A stretch of DNA of 64,000 bases, taken from assembly GCA_023957995.1 (NCBI GenBank), contig JAMLGK010000002.1:124001-188000 (forward strand), in the 5' to 3' direction. The stretch comes from Microthrixaceae bacterium (GTDB lineage: Bacteria > Actinomycetota > Acidimicrobiia > Acidimicrobiales > Microtrichaceae). Below are positions 52,378 through 60,021 of this stretch, piece after piece (positions within the stretch are counted from its first letter, which is position 1; every line of letters starts with the position of its first letter). The translations under genes were made by a program, and so were the position numbers. Below the pieces are notes generated by a model that saw only the letters and a program-made list of their open reading frames with translations, was not told the origin of the DNA and did no database searches.

Positions 52378-53546
52378 GCGCCGAACGAGTAGCCGTTGTC
52401 GGAATCGGCCAGACGAAGTACGCCGCCGTGCGCGGCGACGTCTCACTACCCGGGCTGCTGCGTGAGGCGGCCTACCGGGCCCTCGACGACGCCCACATGA
52501 CCATGGACGACATCGACGCGATCGTCGTGGGCAAGGCACCGGACTTCTTCGAGGGCGTGATGATGCCCGAGCCCTATCTCGCCGATGCGCTCGGCGCAGT
52601 GGGCAAGCCCTTGTTCCGGGTGCACACCGCGGGTTCCGTCGGTGGATCGACCGCGATCGTGGCGGCAAGCCATGTGGAATCGGGAGTGCACGAACGGGTG
52701 CTCACCATCGGTTGGCAGCAGCAGTCGGTCTCCGAGGCGATGTGGGCGTTGTCGTTCCCGATCCCCTTCCAGCAGCAACTGGTGGCGGGAGCGGGTGGCT
52801 ACTTCGCACCCTTCATCCGCGAGTACATCAGGCGTTCCGGCGCTCCTGACGACATCGGGATCCTGGTCGCGCTCAAGGACCGACTGAACGCACTGAAGAA
52901 CCCCTACGCACACCTGCACGAGCCCGAGATCAGCTACGACTCCATCAAGGAGTCGTTCATGTTGTGGGAGCCGATCCGCTACTCCGAGACCTGTCCCTCC
53001 TCCGACGGCGCGTTCGCAATGGTGCTGGCTGGCGAGAAGGCCGCGGAGGCATCAGCGGCCGCGTCCGGAGTGAATCCGGCCTGGATCCGTGGAACCGCCA
53101 TGCGCTCCGAGCCGGCGACGGCATCCGGACGTGACCAGATATCGCCCAAGGCAGGCCAGGACTGCGCCGCGGATGTGTATGCCCAGGCGGGCATCACCGA
53201 TCCCGTGGCCGACATCGACATGGTCGAGATGTACGTGCCGTTCTCGTGGTACGAACCGATGTGGCTCGAGAACCTCGGGTTCGCACCCGAGGGTGAGGGC
53301 TGGAAGATGACCGAGTCGGGTCGCACCCGGCGTGACGGTGACCTCCCGGTCAACTGTTCCGGCGGCGTGCTGTCGACCAACCCGATCGGCGCATCCGGAA
53401 TGATCCGCTTCGGTGAGGCCGCAATGCAGGTGCGCGGCCAGGCCGGGGACCACCAGATCGACGGTGCCCGCACCGCCCTCGGCCATGCCTACGGCGGCGC
53501 AGCCCAGTTCTTTGCAATGTGGGTGGTCAGTTCGGAGAAGCCGTAG
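52374..53546 (+). CDS. Thiolase-fold protein (Ltp3-like)
   Basis: A 390-residue thiolase-superfamily protein, paired with the previous gene (ATGA). The nucleophile region reads VHTAGSVGGSTA, again without Cys. The C-terminal NCSGGVLSTNPIGASG loop and LGHAYGGAAQ keep the family's glycine/His pattern. Length and position correspond to mycobacterial ltp3 of the cholesterol regulon. A non-thiolytic lyase or retro-aldol role with the DUF35 proteins is likely. The last 30 bases are duplicated downstream. Confidence 0.82.
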   Translation: MSAERVAVVGIGQTKYAAVRGDVSLPGLLREAAYRALDDAHMTMDDIDAIVVGKAPDFFEGVMMPEPYLADALGAVGKPLFRVHTAGSVGGSTAIVAASHVESGVHERVLTIGWQQQSVSEAMWALSFPIPFQQQLVAGAGGYFAPFIREYIRRSGAPDDIGILVALKDRLNALKNPYAHLHEPEISYDSIKESFMLWEPIRYSETCPSSDGAFAMVLAGEKAAEASAAASGVNPAWIRGTAMRSEPATASGRDQISPKAGQDCAADVYAQAGITDPVADIDMVEMYVPFSWYEPMWLENLGFAPEGEGWKMTESGRTRRDGDLPVNCSGGVLSTNPIGASGMIRFGEAAMQVRGQAGDHQIDGARTALGHAYGGAAQFFAMWVVSSEKP

Positions 53547-53658
53547 TCGCCAGCCCACATCGCGATGAGGCCTTGGCCGAAGAGCAGTTGTGTATGTGGG
53601 TGGTCAGTTCGGAGAAGCCGTAGTCGCCAGCCCACATCGCGATGAGGCCTTGGCCGAA
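53517..53658. repeat. 65-bp direct duplication at the 3' end of the ltp3-like gene
   Basis: 53517-53581 and 53594-53658 are identical over 65 bases, 12 bases apart. The first copy contains the last codons and stop of the thiolase-fold gene; the second is non-coding. Confidence 0.95.
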
Positions 53659-53693
53659 ACCATAAACACGCCGGCGTCCCGGCCGACAGGCCG

Positions 53694-54755
53694 GTGGTGA
53701 CCGACCTCTCGAGATCTCCGAGCACCCTGATCCATAGGCGACTGGCCATGAGCGCCGCTGTGGTGGCGGTGTTGCTGACCGCCACGTTCCAGGGAGCCAC
53801 CCCGGCTGCAGCGGGGGATTTCGATCTCACCCCGACCGCGGAACCGCCCACCCCTGCGTTTCTCGCCTGGGCCAAGACCGAGACCGAGGCCGATACCGGT
53901 GCGGGCACGGTCTCGACCGGTTCGAGCGGCAATGCGATCACATTCGCAGAGGAGAGCGGCTACGCGTTCGCAGGAGCTGAGGAGCTCCGGCTGGCGTTCT
54001 TCTCCTATGGGTTCTCGTATCCGGCCAGAGCGTGTGCCGAGTACTCGCTGGAGTACCGCATGGACATCACCTCCGACGGTCCCCAGGTGCACAACCGCTT
54101 CATCGCGATGTTCGACTCCTCAGGCGATCCGTTGTTCGGTGAGGGCGGTGATGCGCCAGCGGTGGGCGACACCGAGGAGATCGGATTCGATGAGCCGGTG
54201 TCTCCAGCGGATCTCTCGAGTGGGCTGGTCGTCAACTACGGAGGTCTCACGGGGGCCCGGGACATACCGAGCGGCAACACGATCGGCGCCGGGTTCACCT
54301 TCGGCGTGCCCACCGTGACCGTCCACGAGGACGCCACGGCCTGCCCGCCTCCCACCACCACAACGACCACGACCACCGCCCCGGCCAAGACAACGACAAC
54401 GACAACGACGACGACCACGGCACCGGTGGGGCCCGGGAGTCTCGGCGTGTCGGACCCGTTCCCGGTCCCCGGCGGCACGATCGTGGTGTCGGGTAGCGGC
54501 TTCAAACCCGCCAGTGAGGTCCGGGTGAGTGTGGCGGGCACCACAGCCGCTCGCACCAACGCCGATGGCGCCGGAAGTTTCAGGGTCTCGGTGAAGGTGC
54601 CGGAGAACGCGTCGGGATCGTTCGAGGTGGTCGCGACCGGCGTGGATCCGAACGGCAATCCGAAGACGGACCGCACAGTGGTGTCGGTTCAGGGAGTCCA
54701 GCAACAAGCTGTCCCGCCGACCTCGGCGCCGCAGTCGCTCACCGTGACCGGTTGA
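53694..54755 (+). CDS. Secreted protein with Thr-rich linker
   Basis: A 353-residue exported protein. Signal peptide near residues 15-40 ending AAAG, an N-terminal beta domain (about 42-215) with two cysteines, a Thr/Pro linker of about 30 residues, and a C-terminal Ig-like domain (VPGGTIVVSGSGFKPASEVR). It ends SLTVTG with no hydrophobic anchor, though similar actinobacterial proteins carry such a motif before a membrane tail. Unknown role, likely cell surface. A pair of adjacent GTG codons at 53694 and 53697 serve as starts. Confidence 0.72.
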   Translation: MVTDLSRSPSTLIHRRLAMSAAVVAVLLTATFQGATPAAAGDFDLTPTAEPPTPAFLAWAKTETEADTGAGTVSTGSSGNAITFAEESGYAFAGAEELRLAFFSYGFSYPARACAEYSLEYRMDITSDGPQVHNRFIAMFDSSGDPLFGEGGDAPAVGDTEEIGFDEPVSPADLSSGLVVNYGGLTGARDIPSGNTIGAGFTFGVPTVTVHEDATACPPPTTTTTTTTAPAKTTTTTTTTTTAPVGPGSLGVSDPFPVPGGTIVVSGSGFKPASEVRVSVAGTTAARTNADGAGSFRVSVKVPENASGSFEVVATGVDPNGNPKTDRTVVSVQGVQQQAVPPTSAPQSLTVTG

Positions 54756-54832
54756 TGGTCCCACCGGTCGTGGCCGGGCTCTGCGCCGGGTCGCCTCCCA
54801 GCGAGGTGGAAGTGCTGTCGGGTCCCTCCCGT

Positions 54833-54838
54833 TAGCCT
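54833..54838 (+). promoter_or_regulatory. Candidate -10 for leaderless gene at 54845
   Basis: TAGCCT ends six bases before the GTG start; no ribosome site is seen. Confidence 0.4.
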
Positions 54839-54844
54839 CTCGGA

Positions 54845-55588
54845 GTGCAGCCGATTCCACCCCGACAATGGGTCCCGCCCGGGCAGTTGGAGCCACCACC
54901 TCCAAAGGGGCGCGGTCTGATAGTCGCCGGAGGAATCACCCTCGGGATCGCGATCCTCGCCTCGTTCGTGTCGACCCTGATCCTCGGGCGTTCCTTCGAC
55001 CCCGACCGCCTGACCAGGGATGTGGTCCTCAACGGTGCCGCCGATTCGGAGCTGCCCGGCCAGGTCGGATTCAGGGTGATCGAGGACCTGTCCTCGGACG
55101 ACGACCTGATGAGCGTGGGTCTGGTCCTGGATCCTGATACCGGTGCCGTGCGGAATTCCACGACGTGTCGGGTCCTCACCGTCGATGGTGAGGAGGTGCC
55201 GAGTCGCAGTGGTAGCGACCTCTACACGTTCCTCGATCCGGAGCTGGGTTCCGATTCCTCACCGTTCATCGTCGTCGAGGACCTGCAACCCGGTGAGTAC
55301 TCAGCGGTGTGCGAGCAAACCGGCGAACCGTCGGACACCGATGGCGCCACCTTCACCGTCGGCCGGGTCATGTCGGCCTCGGACCTGCTCGGTCTCTTCA
55401 CCCCGGTGCTGGGCGTCTTCGCCGCGATCGCGGTTGGTGCAGTGGTGGGACTGGTGGGTCTGGTCCTCCTGGTGATCGGACTGGTCATGAACAGCCGATC
55501 GCGACGGGGCCCACCGCAGCCTCCCGGTCAGCAGGGGTTCCCGCCCGGCGGCCATCCGCCCGGCGGCTACGGTCCGCCGCCGCTCTAG
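54845..55588 (+). CDS. Membrane protein with Pro-rich termini
   Basis: A 247-residue protein, not recognised. A Pro-rich cytosolic start, a membrane segment at about 27-45, an extracellular beta-rich domain of 130 residues with two cysteines (TTCRVLT and YSAVCEQT, likely a disulphide), a second membrane segment near 182-212, and a Gly/Pro-rich tail (PPGQQGFPPGGHPPGG). It converges on the Rieske gene with overlapping stop codons. Confidence 0.72.
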   Translation: MQPIPPRQWVPPGQLEPPPPKGRGLIVAGGITLGIAILASFVSTLILGRSFDPDRLTRDVVLNGAADSELPGQVGFRVIEDLSSDDDLMSVGLVLDPDTGAVRNSTTCRVLTVDGEEVPSRSGSDLYTFLDPELGSDSSPFIVVEDLQPGEYSAVCEQTGEPSDTDGATFTVGRVMSASDLLGLFTPVLGVFAAIAVGAVVGLVGLVLLVIGLVMNSRSRRGPPQPPGQQGFPPGGHPPGGYGPPPL

Positions 55589-56643
55589 CTCTGGAAGGGG
55601 TCGGAGCCGTACTTGCGCGAAGCGGTCTCGAGCGGCTCGAACGGATACGCGTCCTGGGGCACGTACACGTCCGCTCCGTCGTCCACGGGCTCGGCATAGA
55701 ACTGTGAAGCCCAGCGCCGGAACTTGGTGAACGGTCCATCGGTGTCTGCCAGCGCCGGACGCGCTATGTAGGCCTTGTTCTGCCAGATCGGAGTGTCCTC
55801 CTGGACCTGCTTGTCGATCTCGTCGACGAATGCCTGGCCGACGGTGGAGTTGATCGCGTCGTCGCCCAGGCGACGGACAGTGAAGGTGAAACGCATGTGG
55901 CAACGGTTGGGTGTGATGGGGGAGTTGCAGCCCATCAGAACCGTGTCGACGATCCCGCCGAATCGAATCACCGAGAACCCCGGACCGTGGGAGTCCGCAT
56001 CGATCCTGCCGTCGACGACACCTCGAGGTGTGGGGAACTTCTGGATCGAACGCATCTGCGCGAGGTGGCCGTCGGTGTCGTAACTGACCAGCTCGGGCAC
56101 CTCCTCGGTGTGGTGGACGTAGCGGAAGTGGGCCGAATCCACACCGTTCTCCGCCAGTTCCTGCCAAGGTGCTTCGATCACGTACTCCCGCGTGATGACC
56201 TCGGTGAAGTTGTCGGGGTCGTTGAACTCGGGAACCTCGGGAACCTCCCACTGCGGTTCGCTGCCGTCGGGGTGGTACCAGGCCATCAGCAGACCGTTGC
56301 GCTCGACGACCGGGAAGGTGTCGAGACATGCCTTCTTGTTGATCCGCTGCGAGTAGGGGATGTGTGAGTTGCGGCCATCGGCGGTGAAGCGCCAGCCGTG
56401 GAACGGACACGTCAACTCCTCACCGTGCACCGTGCCGCCGTAAGCGAGGTGGGCTCCCAGGTGCGGGCAGTGCGCCGAGTTGAGCTTCGCGACGCCGTTG
56501 TCGTCGCGCCACAGTGCCAGGTGGCGGCCGAAGTACTCGAGTGGTTTGACCTCACCCGGCTTGAGGTCGCCGCCCCAGCCGATCTGGAACCATCCGAAGG
56601 GGATGGGGAAGGGTGAGCGGTTCTCGGTGTCGATCCTGGTCAC
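55585..56643 (-). CDS. Rieske oxygenase, KshA-like
   Basis: A 352-residue Rieske non-heme iron oxygenase. The [2Fe-2S] ligands are C59-P-H61 and C79-P-F-H82, and the mononuclear iron site follows the KshA-type pattern in NGVDSAHFRYVH with D169, H172 and H177. KshA is the oxygenase part of 3-ketosteroid 9-alpha-hydroxylase, which opens the steroid ring. The KstR-type operator 75 bases upstream supports a steroid role, but close relatives act on other compounds. GGGAGGAAC stands nine bases before GTG 56643. No reductase (KshB) adjoins. Confidence 0.82.
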   Translation of the reverse strand: MTRIDTENRSPFPIPFGWFQIGWGGDLKPGEVKPLEYFGRHLALWRDDNGVAKLNSAHCPHLGAHLAYGGTVHGEELTCPFHGWRFTADGRNSHIPYSQRINKKACLDTFPVVERNGLLMAWYHPDGSEPQWEVPEVPEFNDPDNFTEVITREYVIEAPWQELAENGVDSAHFRYVHHTEEVPELVSYDTDGHLAQMRSIQKFPTPRGVVDGRIDADSHGPGFSVIRFGGIVDTVLMGCNSPITPNRCHMRFTFTVRRLGDDAINSTVGQAFVDEIDKQVQEDTPIWQNKAYIARPALADTDGPFTKFRRWASQFYAEPVDDGADVYVPQDAYPFEPLETASRKYGSDPFQS

Positions 56644-56716
56644 GGTGGATGTTCCTCCCGGTCCACTGCCGTTCGGCAGTCGCATCTGATTGGCGTATCT
56701 GATTGGCCCGCTGAAT

Positions 56717-56730
56717 TAGAACGTGTTCTA
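56717..56730. promoter_or_regulatory. KstR-type operator before the Rieske oxygenase gene
   Basis: TAGAACGTGTTCTA, identical to the site at 50194 and a full match to TnnAACnnGTTnnA. It lies in the divergent region between the Rieske gene and a lipoprotein gene, and could act on both. Confidence 0.8.
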
Positions 56731-56815
56731 TTCTACCCGAGCCTCTCCGGCGGGACCACCGCAGGGGATCCCACCTGTGCGGCCAGATGGGTGGAGATCG
56801 ACCAGACTCCCGGTC

Positions 56816-57673
56816 ATGTCGAAACTCTCCGTGGCCCTGATCTTGTCGGCGTTGGCACTGTTCGGATGTTCCTCCGGTGATGGCGGATCCGCAACGGTGG
56901 ACGACTTCTGTGATCGCCTGAGGGCTGCTGGGGAGTCGGGAAGGCTCGACCCGGACGATGACCCGGAATCGATGGCGGCCGCAGCCGATGAATTCACAGA
57001 GTTGGCCGAGGTCGCGCCGGAGGAGATAAGCGGGGCCTTCGCGGTGTTCGCGGCGGCCATCAACGAACTCGCCGAACTGGACGCGGCCGCGGGTGACGGA
57101 TCTTCATCCGATGTCGATTCCACGAACGACATGGCCGATTTCGGTGCGGTGATGGAGTTGATGTTCGACCCCAAGTTCATCGCAGCGACCGAACAGCTCT
57201 CGGAGTATGCAGAACAGGAGTGTGGGTTCGATCCGGCTGAGGCCGGCGACACCTTCGGTGGTGACACCGAGACCGCACCGGACGCCGAAGGGTCGGGGGA
57301 CACGGGGTTCGGGGACACCGGGTTCGGGGACACCGGGTTCGGGGACACCGGGTCGGGTTCGGGGACCGGGTCCGGAGAAGGGATATCGCTCGAGGACCTC
57401 GACGCGGTCATGGAAGCGGCGTCCAACGCCGGGTGGGGTGACCGGATCGTGTCGACCGGGATATCCGGTGGCAGCCACATCTCCCTCTACGGAAGAGGGG
57501 CCGCGGACGAGTTCGTGGACAGCGAACCGTTGACCGTCGAGGAAGCGAACCAGGCATGTGAGGCAATGCTGCGTGCATTCGGTGAACGCCGGGACGACCT
57601 CGAGGTGATCGTCGGCAACGGCGAGACCGATCTGGTGACGGGATCGGTCGCGGACGGATGTGGCCCCATCTGA
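56816..57673 (+). CDS. Acidic lipoprotein of unknown function
   Basis: A 285-residue lipoprotein. The signal peptide ends LALFGC; the mature protein has an acidic helical domain (25-135) with cysteines, a repeat of five-residue Gly-Asp-Thr-Gly-Phe units encoded by 15-bp tandem repeats at 57296-57355, and a C-terminal domain (180-285) with two cysteines. Not recognised. It is divergent from the Rieske gene and may share its KstR-type site. A binding role outside the membrane is likely. Confidence 0.72.
   Translation: MSKLSVALILSALALFGCSSGDGGSATVDDFCDRLRAAGESGRLDPDDDPESMAAAADEFTELAEVAPEEISGAFAVFAAAINELAELDAAAGDGSSSDVDSTNDMADFGAVMELMFDPKFIAATEQLSEYAEQECGFDPAEAGDTFGGDTETAPDAEGSGDTGFGDTGFGDTGFGDTGSGSGTGSGEGISLEDLDAVMEAASNAGWGDRIVSTGISGGSHISLYGRGAADEFVDSEPLTVEEANQACEAMLRAFGERRDDLEVIVGNGETDLVTGSVADGCGPI
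57296..57355. repeat. 15-bp in-frame tandem repeat, four copies
   Basis: GGGGACACCGGGTTC repeated at 57296, 57311, 57326 and 57341, in frame, encoding Gly-Asp-Thr-Gly-Phe. Confidence 0.9.
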
Positions 57674-57707
57674 GCACCGTTTGCCGAAGGACTTCGGGGA
57701 CGTCCCG

Positions 57708-57713
57708 TAGATT
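57708..57713 (+). promoter_or_regulatory. Candidate -10 for leaderless phosphatase gene
   Basis: TAGATT ends six bases before the GTG at 57720; no ribosome site. Confidence 0.45.
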
Positions 57714-57719
57714 GGGCTG

Positions 57720-58451
57720 GTGGCCGAGAACGACATCCCCTCCAGCGGTGAGTCCCCCGTGGACCGATTCGACGACGACGGCGGTGTGCCCCAGCGTCGC
57801 TTCGAGGCCCCGGAGGGATCCACCACGATCTATCTGGTCCGCCACGGCGCCACCCAGGCCGCGCACCCGGATCGTCCGTTTCCGACCCGGGACGGCCACG
57901 GAGACCCCCCGCTGGCCCCCGAGGGGATCGATCAGGCCCGAAGGGTGGGTGAACGCCTGGTCCGCGAGCACCGGGTTCGGCCCTTCTCCGCGGTGTACGT
58001 CACCTCGCTCCGTCGCACACATGAGACCGCGGCCCCGTTCCTGGATGCCAGCGGTCTGCCACACCTCGTCGAGGCAGACCTGCGCGAGGTGCACCTCGGC
58101 GACTACGAGGGCGGCCTGCTCAGGTTGAAGGGGGCAGAGGGCGATCCGTTGGTTCGCGAGGTCTACACCAGCGAGCGTTGGGACGTGATCCCGGGCGCGG
58201 AGAGCTGGGATGCCTTTCAGGGCAGATGTGTTTCGGCGGTGGAGCGCATCACCAACGCCCACCGCGGTGAGCGGGTTCTCGCAGTGGTGCACGGCGGAGT
58301 CATCGGCGCCGTGCTCGCCCACGTGGCGCGGTCACGCAACTTCGCGTTCGTCGGGGCGGACAACTCCTCGGTCTCCGAGATCGTCCACATCGGCGACCCG
58401 ATCGACCGCTGGGTCCTGCGCCGCTTCAACGACGTGACCCACCTCGACTGA
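57720..58451 (+). CDS. Histidine phosphatase family protein
   Basis: A 243-residue phosphoglycerate-mutase-like phosphatase. The phospho-histidine motif LVRHGATQ is at about 39-46, Arg in SLRRTHETA, Glu in REVHLGDYEGG, and the second His in VVHGGVIG. The first 35 residues are acidic and disordered in character. It is a small-molecule phosphatase; substrate unknown. The apparent leaderless GTG start is preferred because no other start lies nearby. Confidence 0.87.
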   Translation: MAENDIPSSGESPVDRFDDDGGVPQRRFEAPEGSTTIYLVRHGATQAAHPDRPFPTRDGHGDPPLAPEGIDQARRVGERLVREHRVRPFSAVYVTSLRRTHETAAPFLDASGLPHLVEADLREVHLGDYEGGLLRLKGAEGDPLVREVYTSERWDVIPGAESWDAFQGRCVSAVERITNAHRGERVLAVVHGGVIGAVLAHVARSRNFAFVGADNSSVSEIVHIGDPIDRWVLRRFNDVTHLD

Positions 58452-58472
58452 GCCCGGCGACGTCCTGACGGT

Positions 58473-58523
58473 CAGCTCCGTTGGAGGAGTCCGAGCCCCA
58501 GCTCCGTCGGCGGAGTCCGATCC
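58473..58523. repeat. 26-bp tandem duplication
   Basis: Two units of about 26 bases starting CAGCTCCGTTGGAGGAGTCC (58473) and CAGCTCCGTCGGCGGAGTCC (58499), in the gap between the convergent phosphatase and serine hydrolase genes. Confidence 0.8.
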
Positions 58524-58536
58524 GTGGGGAATGGAG

Positions 58537-59679
58537 TCAGCTGGGCCGGGGAAGGTTGCCTGCGAGCGAGGACAGCGCCGCGGTGCGTCGCGCCTCGTGC
58601 AAGAAGTTGCGCTCCACGCCCGACGTGCAGAAGGCGAATGACATGCCGGTGGCGGGGTCCGCCCAGGCGATCTGTCCAGCGGCACCGTTGTGCCCGAAGG
58701 TCTGTGGCGAAACGGTGTGTCCCATTCCCCGCAGCGAGCTGTTGCCGTCGTCTCCGGCGAGAACCAACCCGAGTGTGCGATTCGCCGCGACTCCCCTGAG
58801 CGGGTCGGGCAGATTGCAGTGCACCCTTGCCGTTCCATCCGCGAGGACCGAGGTCTTCCAGAGGCGCTCCTTGTTGTGGAGCAGGCACTGGTAGAACTCG
58901 GCGATCGTCGCGGCATCGGAGACCCCGCCGGCTGCCGGCAGACCCACCGCTCGCACCTCGGGATGATTGAAGTGCAGGAGGATGTCGGGGGTGACCTCCC
59001 CCAGATCCACGTCCGGAATCCCGAACACGGCCTCGATCTCCGCCGCGCTGGGAACCTCGCCGACGAGTGTCAGTTCCTCGATCTCGGTCTCCGCCGCTGC
59101 AGCACCTCCGAGGACGAACCCGGTGAGCCCGAGAGGTTCGAGCACGCGTTTCGCGACGACCGTGCGGTAGTCGGCGCCCTCGATGGCCTCGATCATCTCG
59201 GCGATTATCCAGTGACCCGAGGTTGCGTGGTACTCGAAGCGCTCGCCGGGCGGGTACTGCAGGGTCCACGACCCGTACTGCTCCGAGCGCCCTTCGGTGG
59301 TTTCCCACCGGGGAGGCCCCAGAGGGGCGTACGGGAACCCACCGGTGTGGGTCAGGAGGTTCTTGAGAGTGACCTCCCGGGCGGCGGCGAAGCTGGGCAC
59401 CAGCTCGGTCACCGGCGTGTCGATCTCGAGTGCGCCTTCGCCCAGGAGCTGCCAGATCACAGCTGCGATGAAGGCCTTGGTCACCGAGAACACCGCAAAG
59501 CGGCTGTCGTCGGTGGCCGATCCGAAGCTCTCGCGGTGTACCACCTCGCCGTCGAGTCCGATCGCGATCTGCGCCGCGGGGACCCGGCCGTCGTCGACCT
59601 CGCGCTGGATGCGGGCGCGCAATTTGGCGAGTGTCGATTCATCGAGTGGATTCAGCACGGCGGTCTCCCTTGTACCCAT
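58537..59679 (-). CDS. Serine hydrolase (beta-lactamase family), cytosolic
   Basis: A 380-residue class C beta-lactamase-fold enzyme with FSVTKAF as SxxK, YHATSGHW at the Tyr position and GHNGAAGQ in place of KTG. This set fits EstB-like esterases and lactone hydrolases. There is no signal peptide, unlike the 14.7-kb paralogue. TACGGT ends six bases before the ATG at 59679, so the start is likely leaderless. Substrate unknown. Confidence 0.85.
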   Translation of the reverse strand: MGTRETAVLNPLDESTLAKLRARIQREVDDGRVPAAQIAIGLDGEVVHRESFGSATDDSRFAVFSVTKAFIAAVIWQLLGEGALEIDTPVTELVPSFAAAREVTLKNLLTHTGGFPYAPLGPPRWETTEGRSEQYGSWTLQYPPGERFEYHATSGHWIIAEMIEAIEGADYRTVVAKRVLEPLGLTGFVLGGAAAAETEIEELTLVGEVPSAAEIEAVFGIPDVDLGEVTPDILLHFNHPEVRAVGLPAAGGVSDAATIAEFYQCLLHNKERLWKTSVLADGTARVHCNLPDPLRGVAANRTLGLVLAGDDGNSSLRGMGHTVSPQTFGHNGAAGQIAWADPATGMSFAFCTSGVERNFLHEARRTAALSSLAGNLPRPS

Positions 59680-59685
59680 TGGGGC

Positions 59686-59691
59686 ACCGTA
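59686..59691 (-). promoter_or_regulatory. Candidate -10 for leaderless serine hydrolase gene
   Basis: Minus-strand TACGGT, six bases before the ATG at 59679. Confidence 0.45.
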
Positions 59692-59816
59692 CCCATGACC
59701 GAACCATGGATGTCGAATGAATCCAATTCGAACGTCACGAGGCGCCCCGATGTGCGTCGAGGCCACGGGCGCGGCCGGTGACCCGACGGGAGCCACAACG
59801 ATGCCCTCCGGGGATC

Positions 59817-59822
59817 TATGGT
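59817..59822 (+). promoter_or_regulatory. Candidate -10 for the ferredoxin-reductase operon
   Basis: TATGGT, seven bases before ATG 59830. It contains the earlier in-frame ATG at 59818, which would make that codon part of the promoter and favours the later start. Confidence 0.5.
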
Positions 59823-59829
59823 CGAGGGC

Positions 59830-60021
59830 ATGAAGATCGTCATTGACTACGACCTGTGTGAAGCCAACGCCATCTGTATGGGTATCGCCCCCGAGGTGTT
59901 CGAGGTCCGCGAGGACGACAACCTCTACATCCTCCAGGAGGAGCCCGCTGAGGAACTGCGTCCGAAGATGGAAGAAGCCGTGCGGCGCTGTCCCAAGCAG
60001 GCCATCTCGATCGAAGGTTGA
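59830..60021 (+). CDS. [3Fe-4S]-type ferredoxin
   Basis: A 63-residue ferredoxin: CEANAIC and RCPKQAI, the same three-cysteine pattern as the one at 43.6 kb. Such ferredoxins pass electrons from a reductase to a P450. The next gene is a ferredoxin reductase overlapping by four bases, but no P450 adjoins; this pair could supply the P450 at 44 kb or others. ATG 59830 fits a leaderless start. Confidence 0.9.
   Translation: MKIVIDYDLCEANAICMGIAPEVFEVREDDNLYILQEEPAEELRPKMEEAVRRCPKQAISIEG

Noticed and set aside
53489..53941. Minus-strand ORF across the 65-bp duplication with a protein-like repeated reading
   Set aside because: It is antisense to the ltp3-like gene end and the secreted protein gene, has no start signal, and the repetition is explained by the DNA duplication.
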